NCBI GenBank assembly: GCA_035293405.1 | Contig: DATDOE010000133.1 | Location: 1 to 64,000 of the forward strand | Length of the DNA stretch: 64,000 bases | Reading direction: 5' to 3' | From: Gp6-AA40 sp035293405 | Lineage (GTDB): Bacteria; Acidobacteriota; Vicinamibacteria; Vicinamibacterales; UBA2999 | Notes under the pieces: model-generated | Told to the model about the DNA's origin: nothing | Database searches by the model: none | The model's input: the letters and a program-made list of their open reading frames with translations, nothing else | Translations under genes and position numbers: made by a program | In this document: piece after piece, positions 55,133 through 62,174 of the stretch | Layout of the letters: each line of letters begins with the position of its first letter | Numbering within the stretch: position 1 is the first letter of the stretch

Positions 55133-55200
55133 CCGGTAGCCGGTAGCCGGTAGCCGGTAGCCGGTAGCCGGTAGCCGGTAGCCGGTAGCCGGTAGCCGGT
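55131..55200 (+). repeat. Heptamer array, ten perfect AGCCGGT units
   Basis: Exactly ten identical AGCCGGT copies, the purest array in the window. It starts within the kynA stop codon. It contains TAG once per unit; with period 7 this places stops in all three plus-strand frames. Confidence 0.97.
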
Positions 55201-55216
55201 AGTTTGGACCGCCAGC

Positions 55217-55222
55217 TAGAAT
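55217..55222 (+). promoter_or_regulatory. Candidate -10 box TAGAAT directly before the mini cytochrome
   Basis: CTAGAATA ends 6 bases before the GTG at 55229, so a transcript initiated from it would be leaderless. Confidence 0.45.
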
Positions 55223-55228
55223 ACTTTT

Positions 55229-55528
55229 GTGAAATGGTGGCTTCGAGTTGCGGCGACGCTGTGTATCGCAGCATTGATGTGGGCGCCCGTGTCCTCGCGC
55301 GCCGCGGGGCCTGAAGAAGAGCTTCCAGACGGCGACGGCAAGAAGATCCTGCTCGCCGCGTGCACGTCCTGCCACGACCTCAGCGAGGTGACGAAGTTTC
55401 GCGGCTACTACACACGCGCGCAGTGGCGCGACATCGTCGTGACGATGGTCGAATACGGCGCGGACGTGAAGAAGCCGGAGGTCGACACGCTGGTGGACTA
55501 CCTCACGCTGAACCTTGGAAGGAAGTAG
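55229..55528 (+). CDS. Small secreted c-type cytochrome
   Basis: A 99-residue protein with a signal peptide (1-25) and one haem c motif, ACTSCHDL (CTSCH about residues 45-49). The remaining 50 residues include YTRAQWRDIVVTMVEYGA, where the Met could be the axial ligand, and VDTLVDYLTLNLG. It would carry electrons in the periplasm, probably for an oxidoreductase; the neighbouring YVTN propeller is a possible partner. GTG start; arrays flank it on both sides in opposite orientation. Confidence 0.85.
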   Translation: MKWWLRVAATLCIAALMWAPVSSRAAGPEEELPDGDGKKILLAACTSCHDLSEVTKFRGYYTRAQWRDIVVTMVEYGADVKKPEVDTLVDYLTLNLGRK

Positions 55529-55530
55529 GA

Positions 55531-55572
55531 GGCTAGCGGCTACCGGCTACCACCTACAGGCTACCGGCTACC
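55531..55572 (+). repeat. Heptamer array, unit GGCTACC (inverse of AGCCGGT array)
   Basis: Six units, four of them GGCTACC, one GGCTAGC and one ACCTACA. Reverse complement is a rotation of AGCCGGT, so this is the inverted arm of the array at 55131. It encodes the end of the YVTN protein on the minus strand. Confidence 0.9.
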
Positions 55573-56595
55573 GGTCTGCACCACGGTGATGTTGCGCTTC
55601 GGCGCCCTTCCCACTTTGATCTGCGCGACTTCTTTTCGCGACGCGACGTCGATCGCGTGAACCAGGTCGGTGTTCTCGGTCGTGATGTAGATGCGCTTGC
55701 TGTCCGGCGTGAACGTGACCCAGTCGGGCCGGCCGCCGAGATCGACTGGCCCGGGAAGCAGCTTCAGGTCGGGCAGCGAGTAGGTATAGACGCGCGCGTT
55801 CGGTCTGCTCGTCACCCACAGAGTCTTCCCATCGGGCGCTACGCCGATGCCGTGCGAAGGTGAGCCATTGAACGGACCCTTGTCGACTTTGTCGGCCGGG
55901 ACGTCATCGGGCAGCGTGACGCGGGCGACTTCCTTGCGCTGCTGGAAATCGACGACGGCAAAGCCGTGGAGCTCCGAGATCTGCACGAACAGCCGCTTCG
56001 TCGAGCCATCCGGATTGGTTTCGAACGCCATCGGTCGCACACCCTGATCGAAGAGCGTCCACAAGGGCTCGTCCGTCTTCTGGTCGATCACCGTCATCAC
56101 TCGGCCGGCGATAGAGCCCGCGACGACGTGCCGGCCGTCGGGCGTGACGTACACGTTGTGGATGCCGCCCTTGGTTGGAATGCTCTTCACCTTCTCGAGC
56201 GTCCTGGTGTCGATGACGTCAACCGCACCCGGGGCGGAGACGATCCCGACGTAGACGCGGCTGCCGTCCTTGGCGATCGAGATGTTGTTCGGCCGGCCGG
56301 TCAGCGGAATCTTCCTGGTCGTCTGCAACGTCTTGCCGTCAACGACGTGTAGCGTCTGTTCAGCTTCGCTGCTGAAATAGAACTGGCTGCCATCGGGCGT
56401 CGCGGCGGCGCCGTGATTGATGGGGATGCCCTTGATCTCTCCGGTGATCGTGTTGGTGGCCGGGTCGATGAGATGGATGTTGTCGCCGGCCGAGTTGGTC
56501 TGCACGATGCGGACCTGGGCCATCGCGGAGACCGCGCACCCGAAGAGTGCGAGAGAGATCCAGACTGCGCGCTGAATGCGGGAAAAGACCATCAT
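55561..56595 (-). CDS. Secreted YVTN-type beta-propeller protein
   Basis: A 344-residue exported propeller: signal peptide (1-25), then repeated blades with IDPATNTITGEIKGIPINHG, ISIAKDGSRVYVGIV, VYVTPDGRHVVAGS, VAPDGKTLWVTSRP and FTPDSKRIYITTEN. The start at 56595 is set by AAGGAG 7 bases upstream. The final residues (TGSR) and the stop are encoded by the GGCTACC array. Function is unknown; such propellers often accompany cytochromes. Confidence 0.87.
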   Translation of the reverse strand: MMVFSRIQRAVWISLALFGCAVSAMAQVRIVQTNSAGDNIHLIDPATNTITGEIKGIPINHGAAATPDGSQFYFSSEAEQTLHVVDGKTLQTTRKIPLTGRPNNISIAKDGSRVYVGIVSAPGAVDVIDTRTLEKVKSIPTKGGIHNVYVTPDGRHVVAGSIAGRVMTVIDQKTDEPLWTLFDQGVRPMAFETNPDGSTKRLFVQISELHGFAVVDFQQRKEVARVTLPDDVPADKVDKGPFNGSPSHGIGVAPDGKTLWVTSRPNARVYTYSLPDLKLLPGPVDLGGRPDWVTFTPDSKRIYITTENTDLVHAIDVASRKEVAQIKVGRAPKRNITVVQTGSR

Positions 56596-56640
56596 GAAAG
56601 CTCCTTGCGGGCAGCAGCGTAGCATAGGGTCGGGTTGAGG

Positions 56641-56667
56641 GCCCAAAGCCCAAGAGCCCAAAGCCAA
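56641..56667 (+). repeat. Short array, unit GCCCAAA
   Basis: About three units (GCCCAAA, GCCCAAGA, GCCCAAA, GCCAAGC) just before the kynureninase start. One unit is eight bases, so periodicity is imperfect. Confidence 0.5.
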
Positions 56668-56677
56668 GCGTTCCTCT

Positions 56678-57838
56678 ATGACACCTCTTGCGCCTCATTA
56701 CTCCCGGTTCCGCGTGGCCGAACGTCTACTCCTGACCGGCCATTCGCACCAGGCGTGGCCGGACGTGGGATTCGAGGCGCAGCAGCGCGCATGGCTCGAC
56801 GCCGCCGACCTCCTCGACCAGAAGTGGGAACGGGCCGCTGCCCAGGCGGCCGCGGTACGCGCGGGGTTTGCGCGCCTCCTGGGCGACGCCGCCTCGAACG
56901 TCGCTCTTGGCCAGAACACACACGAATTGGTCACCCGCTGGCTGTCGGCGCTGTCTTTTCGCCGGCGCACTCGGCTCATTACCACTGACGGCGAGTTCCA
57001 CACCATCCGCCGTCAACTCGATCGGCTCGCGGAAGAGGGCGTCGAGGTCACCAAGCTGTCGGCTCGACCGGCCGCGACCCTGGCGGATCGACTTGCCTCC
57101 GTTGTGGACGATCGGACGCTCGCCGTGATGGTCTCGTCGGTGCTGTTTGAGACCGCGGAGATTGTGCCCGGGCTCGACCGCGTCGCCATCGCATGCGACC
57201 GCCACGGCGTCGAGCTCCTGGTCGATGCGTATCATCATCTCAACGTGCTGCCGTTCGATCTCTCGTCGATGGGGCTCGCCGCCGCGTTCGTGACGGGAGG
57301 CGGCTACAAGTACTGCCAGCTCGGCGAGGGCAATTGCTTCCTGCGCGTACCCGACGGACGCCGCATGCGGCCCATCCTCACCGGCTGGTTCGCCGAGTTC
57401 GAATCGCTCGAGGAGACGGGTCACACTGACGTGCAGTACGGCGAGGGCGCGGCGGCCTTTGCCGGCGCGACCTACGATCCCACGTCGCACTACCGGGCGG
57501 CCGCGGTCTTCGACTTCCATCGCGACCAGGGACTCACGGCGATCGAGCTCCGGCGAATCAGCCGGCGCCAGATCGGCCTCCTGAAGTCCGCGTTCGAGCA
57601 GCTCGACGTCGCGTCCTCGACTGCGCAGGTGGAACCAATGGACGATGAGCGGCGCGGCGGGTTTCTGGCGCTTCGCGCGACCGGCGCACGGGAACTGGCG
57701 CACGGTCTGCACGACCGGGGCGTGCTGGCCGACGCTCGCGGCGACTATCTGCGCCTCGGACCTGCGCCGTATCTCGGAGACGATCAGCTGCGGGACGCTG
57801 TCGCGGCGCTCGGTGAGGTGCTGCGCGCACCGCTCTAA
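56678..57838 (+). CDS. kynU: Kynureninase-like PLP enzyme
   Basis: A class V aminotransferase-fold hydrolase of 386 residues that would cleave kynurenine to anthranilate and alanine. It shows LLLTGHSHQAWPD, the cofactor region VDAYHHLNVLPFDL and the PLP lysine in GGYKYCQLGEGNCFLR (about 210-225). Fold assignment is firm; the specific activity is supported mainly by kynA 1.5 kb upstream. No formamidase gene is seen between them. Ends in an AGTGTGA array. Confidence 0.83.
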   Translation: MTPLAPHYSRFRVAERLLLTGHSHQAWPDVGFEAQQRAWLDAADLLDQKWERAAAQAAAVRAGFARLLGDAASNVALGQNTHELVTRWLSALSFRRRTRLITTDGEFHTIRRQLDRLAEEGVEVTKLSARPAATLADRLASVVDDRTLAVMVSSVLFETAEIVPGLDRVAIACDRHGVELLVDAYHHLNVLPFDLSSMGLAAAFVTGGGYKYCQLGEGNCFLRVPDGRRMRPILTGWFAEFESLEETGHTDVQYGEGAAAFAGATYDPTSHYRAAAVFDFHRDQGLTAIELRRISRRQIGLLKSAFEQLDVASSTAQVEPMDDERRGGFLALRATGARELAHGLHDRGVLADARGDYLRLGPAPYLGDDQLRDAVAALGEVLRAPL

Positions 57839-57927
57839 GTGTGAAGTGTAAAGTGCAAAGTTCGAAGTCAGTGCTGCAAGTGCACTTTCAACTTACTTCG
57901 CACTTTCCACTTTTCACTTTTCACTTC
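57838..57927. repeat. Paired heptamer arrays AGTGTGA and TCACTTT at convergent stops
   Basis: Forward units AGTGTGA, AGTGTAA, AGTGCAA, AGTTCGA (57837-57865) face inverse units GCACTTT, CCACTTT, TCACTTT, TCACTTC (57891-57924). The arms can fold into a long imperfect stem between convergent genes. They supply the last codons and stop of the FAD-linked dehydrogenase. Confidence 0.85.
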
Positions 57928-59314
57928 GAAATAGCTTCCCCGGGTTCATCCGGTTCTCCGGATCGAGCGCACGCTTGATCGCCTTCATCACCTCGAGTGA
58001 TTCTCCGTGCTCCTCGACCAGGTAGTCGATCTTCCCCATCCCCACGCCGTGTTCGCCGGTGCACGTGCCACCCATGGCCAGCGCGCGGTGAACGAGGCGG
58101 CTGTTCAGCGCCATGACTTCAGCGAACTCGCGCGGTTCATCCGGGTCGAACACGAAATCCAGATGGAAGTTCCCGTCGCCGGCATGGCCGACGAGCGGCG
58201 CGAACGCCTGCGACGTCTGCAGATCGCGCTTGGTCTCGAGGATGCATTCGGCGAGCGTCGAGATCGGCACGCAGACGTCGGTCACGAAGACCTTGCCGCC
58301 CGGCCGCATCGCACGCGCCGCGTACAGCGTGTTGTGCCTCGCCTGCCAGAGCCTGGCTCTGTCTTCGGTGGTCGTCGCCCACTGGAACTCGCCGGCGCCG
58401 TGCTCGGCGGCAATCTGTTGAACCGCGAGGACGTGCTCGGCGACCCCGGCCTGGCTCGTGCCGTGAAACTCGAAGAACAGCGTCGGCTTGACCGGATGCG
58501 AGAGGTGCGAGTAGCGGTTGACCGCATCGATCATCACTTCATCGAGCAGCTCCATCCGCGCCACCGGAATCCCGAGCTGCATGGTCGTGATCACGGTCCG
58601 CACGGCGCCCTCCATCGAGTCGAAGGGGCGCACCGCCGCCGCCACGGCTTCGGGCTGTCCGTGCACGCGCAGGGTGACGGCGGTGATGACGCCGAGCGTG
58701 CCTTCGGATCCCACGAACAGCCGGGTGAGGTCGTATCCCGCCGACGATTTCCGCGCGCGCCCGCCGGTGTGAATCACGCGACCGTCAGCCAGCACCACCG
58801 TCAGACCGCGCACGGTTTCCCGCATCGTGCCGTAGCGCACCGTCGTCGTGCCTGACGCCCCGGTGGCCACCATGCCGCCGATCGTGGCGTCGGCGCCCGG
58901 ATCGACCCAGAAGGCGACGCCGGTGTTCGCCAGCGCCTTGTTCAACTGCCGGTGGGTGACGCCGGCTTCCACCGTGACATCGAGATCCTCGACGTTGACG
59001 CGAAGGACACGATTCATGCGGGACAGATCGATGGAGACACCTCCGCTCAGCGCGTTCACGTGTCCTTCGAGTGACGAGCCGGCGCCGAAGGGCACGACAG
59101 CTGCTCGATGGCTGGCAGCGGCGCGCATCACACTGCTGACTTCGTCGGTGGTGAGCGGGAAGACAACGACATCCGGCTCGCCGGGTGGGTGCCAGGACTC
59201 GCTGTGACTGTGCTGCTCGATCTGCGCGGGGGCTATCGTGCAGCGGTCGCCGAGAAGTGATGTGAGCTCCGCGACGAACGCTGCACGCGTATCAGGGGAG
59301 AGCCGGGAGGGCAC
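57914..59314 (-). CDS. FAD-linked dehydrogenase, D-lactate/glycolate oxidase type
   Basis: A 466-residue flavoprotein of the GlcD/D-lactate dehydrogenase (cytochrome) family. The FAD_binding_4 domain (about 45-225) has VPFGAGSSLEGHVNAL, VDPGADATIGGMVATGASG and VGSEGTLGVITAVTLR; the C-terminal cap has GHAGDGNFHLDF and GEHGVGMGK. It oxidises a 2-hydroxyacid and feeds electrons to the respiratory chain. GTG start at 59314, 3 bases after the DoxX stop. Last gene of the minus-strand operon; its terminal SEK is repeat-encoded. Confidence 0.9.
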   Translation of the reverse strand: MPSRLSPDTRAAFVAELTSLLGDRCTIAPAQIEQHSHSESWHPPGEPDVVVFPLTTDEVSSVMRAAASHRAAVVPFGAGSSLEGHVNALSGGVSIDLSRMNRVLRVNVEDLDVTVEAGVTHRQLNKALANTGVAFWVDPGADATIGGMVATGASGTTTVRYGTMRETVRGLTVVLADGRVIHTGGRARKSSAGYDLTRLFVGSEGTLGVITAVTLRVHGQPEAVAAAVRPFDSMEGAVRTVITTMQLGIPVARMELLDEVMIDAVNRYSHLSHPVKPTLFFEFHGTSQAGVAEHVLAVQQIAAEHGAGEFQWATTTEDRARLWQARHNTLYAARAMRPGGKVFVTDVCVPISTLAECILETKRDLQTSQAFAPLVGHAGDGNFHLDFVFDPDEPREFAEVMALNSRLVHRALAMGGTCTGEHGVGMGKIDYLVEEHGESLEVMKAIKRALDPENRMNPGKLFRSEK

Positions 59315-59317
59315 TCG

Positions 59318-59725
59318 CTACGACTTCTTCGACTTCATGAGGCTGTCCAGACTCCAGATCCCTGCACCTCTCGTGGCGACGTAGAGGAACGCGAAGCAGA
59401 ACATCGTCGATCGCTCGCCCATGTTGACGAGGGGCATGGCGCCCATGAGCCGCAAGTGGATGTAGAAATACGCCACGGCCATTTCACCACTCGCGAGGAA
59501 CGCGGCGGGCTTGGTGAACAGGCCGACCATGATGAACAGCCCGCAGATGGTCTCGATGTAGCCGGCGATGGCCTGCAGATTCAGGCCGCCGTCCGCGCCC
59601 ATGAGCGGTGCGACCTGCCCGCCAAACAGCCCAAACATTTTCTGGAGGCCGAAACACAGAAACAGGAACCCGAACACGATGCGGAACAGCGCGTACGTCA
59701 TCGGAGCGTAGCGTTCTGAAATCAT
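59318..59725 (-). CDS. DoxX-family membrane protein
   Basis: A 135-residue protein with four predicted membrane helices and the DoxX pattern: FRIVFGFLFLCFGLQKMFGL, ETICGLFIMVGLFTKPAAF and GEMAVAYFYIHL. DoxX proteins are quinone- or sulfur-oxidation-related in archaea but mostly uncharacterised in bacteria. It lies directly upstream of the flavin dehydrogenase (3-base gap) and might work with it at the membrane. Confidence 0.9.
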   Translation of the reverse strand: MISERYAPMTYALFRIVFGFLFLCFGLQKMFGLFGGQVAPLMGADGGLNLQAIAGYIETICGLFIMVGLFTKPAAFLASGEMAVAYFYIHLRLMGAMPLVNMGERSTMFCFAFLYVATRGAGIWSLDSLMKSKKS

Positions 59726-59782
59726 GATCCTCCTCGGTCGTGGACCCGGATTCTACCCGGCTTTGGGTCCTTCCGGGCAACT

Positions 59783-60925
59783 TCAAACGGCGCGGCGCGC
59801 GATCGACCGCATCACCAGCGCGACGCCGAGGCCGCTCAGGACGAGGAGAGACAGGCCGGCGTGCAGACCCGCGCGGTCGGACACGAGCCCGATCGCCGCC
59901 GGCAGCGCGATGCCGCCGACCTGTGCCAGCGTCAGCAGCAGTCCAAAGAGCGTCCCGGCGTTCCCCGGGTAGCGGTCGCCGGCGAGTGCGAGCGAGGTCG
60001 GCACAATCAGCGCGATCGCGACGCCAATCGCAAAGGGTCCCACGGCGAGCACGACCGGCACCCGCACGCTGACGAAGATCAAGACGCACGCCGCCCCGCA
60101 CAGCGCGCTACGCGTGATCGCCGCGCTCTTGGCATGCTCGGCCCGGGCCGAGAGCAGCACACGCGCGAGGATGAGTCCCAGCCAGTGCGCCGACAGCGCC
60201 CACGTCGACGCAGCGGCGCTGAATCCTGACGCGTTCAAGTATGTCGAGGTCCAGCCGGCCATCGATGCCTCGTTGCCGCCGCCGAGCATCAGCAGCAGCC
60301 CGAACAGCGCGAACCCGGGCCGGCGCGCAAAGTGCTTGAAGGCATCGGTCGCGGAGTGAGGCAGGGTCGGCACCGGCGACAACACACGCACGCGCGCACA
60401 CGCAACCGCAACCACGGCCGCGAGCAGGGCGCCACCAACGACCACGGCTCGCCACGACGCGGCTCCTGACGCCAGGACGGTTGTGATCGGCAGCGCGAGA
60501 CCTCCAAGCGCCGCCAGGATTCCGAGCAGGTTCATCCGGCGCGCGCGCTCGGTGGGGAAGAGGTCCGACGACAACGCATTCGACGCCGTGTTCATGCCGG
60601 CCGCCGCGAGGCCAAGCGCCACCAAAGCAAGTCCCGCGAGGATCGCGGTCGGAGCGGCCGCGAACAGTGGCAGGCAAAGCGCGACCAGTCCTGCCGACAG
60701 CGCCAGTGAGGCGCGATGACCCAGCTTGTCGACGAGCGGCCCCGAGGCGAGGCTGCCGAGCAGCAGCCCGACGAAGAGCGCCGAGATCAGCGTGCCGCGG
60801 CCGGCCAGCGTCAGGCCGAGCGCCGCCACGGCATCGGGCAGGCCGAGCACCGTCCCGGGCAGCGCGAGCACGATGCCGAACACGAACATCGCCGCGCAGG
60901 CGAGGGAGAAGAGGCGCTCGCTCAA
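59783..60925 (-). CDS. MFS transporter
   Basis: A 380-residue major facilitator with about 12 helices. The loop 2-3 signature is present in SLASGPLVDKLGHRASL, and a related ALAGDRYPGNAGTLFGLL lies in the second half. TTG at 60925, inside a heptamer array, gives a complete first helix; ATG at 60889 would truncate it. Substrate is unknown. It lies between a GcvT-like protein and DoxX in one operon, so a methylated amine or hydroxyacid would be a reasonable guess. Confidence 0.88.
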   Translation of the reverse strand: MSERLFSLACAAMFVFGIVLALPGTVLGLPDAVAALGLTLAGRGTLISALFVGLLLGSLASGPLVDKLGHRASLALSAGLVALCLPLFAAAPTAILAGLALVALGLAAAGMNTASNALSSDLFPTERARRMNLLGILAALGGLALPITTVLASGAASWRAVVVGGALLAAVVAVACARVRVLSPVPTLPHSATDAFKHFARRPGFALFGLLLMLGGGNEASMAGWTSTYLNASGFSAAASTWALSAHWLGLILARVLLSARAEHAKSAAITRSALCGAACVLIFVSVRVPVVLAVGPFAIGVAIALIVPTSLALAGDRYPGNAGTLFGLLLTLAQVGGIALPAAIGLVSDRAGLHAGLSLLVLSGLGVALVMRSIARRAV

Positions 60926-60958
60926 AGTGTGAAGTTCAAAGTGAAAAGTGTGAAGTAA
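60924..60958 (+). repeat. Heptamer array, units AAAGTGT / GAAGTTC / AAAGTGA
   Basis: Five exact-period units between the GcvT-like gene and the MFS start, similar in sequence to the array at 57838. Confidence 0.8.
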
Positions 60959-60977
60959 ACAGGCAAGTACGTGGGAG

Positions 60978-62174
60978 CTACGCTGGTGGCGTAGCGGTCT
61001 TGCGGCTCGGGCTGAAGAAGGGCGTGCGCACGACCGTCGCGCCGACGAAGTGTCGCGCGCCTTCGACAGTGATCTCGAACTCCAGCCGTGTGCCCTCGTC
61101 GAAATGCGGTGCGTCGATCGTCGCCAGCGCGATCAACTGCTTCAAGGTCGGCGACCAGGCGGTAGTAGTCGCGCGACCCACCTGACGTCCGTTCTTGAAG
61201 ACCGGTACCGGAATGCGGGAGGCGGCCGCCGGCGCAACAGGAGTCAACCCGGCGCGGTCGTACACCGCTTCAACCTCTGACCACTCGATCGCGAGGCCGA
61301 CGATCGTCCGGCGCGGCCCGCGCGAGCGCTCGATCGCAAGAGCGCTCCGACCCACGAACGGGCCTTTGTCGAGTGACACGAGGCGTCCCATTCCCATCTC
61401 GAACGGCGTGTATCGCTGCGACGGAATCATCGCCTTGCGGCTGGACATGAAGTCCACGTCGATCAGCAGTAGGCCGGCTTCGACACGCGCGACGTCGAGC
61501 GCGAGCATACCCACGGGCTTGATCTCGAATGCGTCCCCGGCTGCCATCAACGCGTCCCAGACGATGACCGCGCGATCGGCAGGCATCCAGATCTCGTAGC
61601 CCAGATCTCCCGTGTATCCATTACGTGAGATGTCAACCGGCACGCCCCCAATCTGCCCTCGAGTGATGCGGAAGTATCTCAACCCGTCGACGTCGGCCTC
61701 CGCGCATGCCCTGAGCACTCGCGCGGCCATCGGACCCTGCAGCGCGAGCGCCGCGGTCTCTTCCGACACATCCTCGACGGTGACACGCATGCCGGCGGCG
61801 TTCTGCGTGATCCAGCGAAGTGTCGGATCCGCGGCCGTCCACCTGAATACCTCCTCATCCAGCCTGGCCACCGTCCCGTCGTCGATCACGGCGCCCCGTT
61901 CATCGCACCAGGCTGTGTAGAGCACCTGGCCCACGGCCATGGTGCGGACGTCGCGGGTAATCACACGATCCACGAGTCGTGAGGCATCAGGGCCGGTCAC
62001 CACGTACTTGAACAGCGGAGAGATGTCGATGAGCGCCGCCGCGCTCCGGATCGCGTTGTACTCGTGCTCGTGGTGGGTTTCGTAGCTGCTGACGGTGTAG
62101 TAACCGGACCAGTCACGATAGCTCAACGACTCGCACAGCGCGAAAGTGCGCTCGTGAAATGGAGTTCCGATCAT
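60978..62174 (-). CDS. GcvT-like aminomethyltransferase family protein
   Basis: A 398-residue member of the folate-dependent T-protein family. It has the family order: SSYETHHEHEYNAIRSAAAL, DISPLFKYVVTGPDA, then the folate-binding SRNGYTGDLGYEIWMP and the conserved LLLIDVDF region, and GCV_T_C domain at the end. The real glycine-cleavage partners (gcvP, gcvH) are absent, and the neighbour is a copper amine oxidase, so demethylation of another amine is likely. ATG at 62174 overlaps the oxidase stop by ATGA. Confidence 0.87.
   Translation of the reverse strand: MIGTPFHERTFALCESLSYRDWSGYYTVSSYETHHEHEYNAIRSAAALIDISPLFKYVVTGPDASRLVDRVITRDVRTMAVGQVLYTAWCDERGAVIDDGTVARLDEEVFRWTAADPTLRWITQNAAGMRVTVEDVSEETAALALQGPMAARVLRACAEADVDGLRYFRITRGQIGGVPVDISRNGYTGDLGYEIWMPADRAVIVWDALMAAGDAFEIKPVGMLALDVARVEAGLLLIDVDFMSSRKAMIPSQRYTPFEMGMGRLVSLDKGPFVGRSALAIERSRGPRRTIVGLAIEWSEVEAVYDRAGLTPVAPAAASRIPVPVFKNGRQVGRATTTAWSPTLKQLIALATIDAPHFDEGTRLEFEITVEGARHFVGATVVRTPFFSPSRKTATPPA

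Noticed and set aside
55131..55200. CRISPR array
   Set aside because: Ten identical heptamers without spacers; unit is far too short and no cas gene is near.
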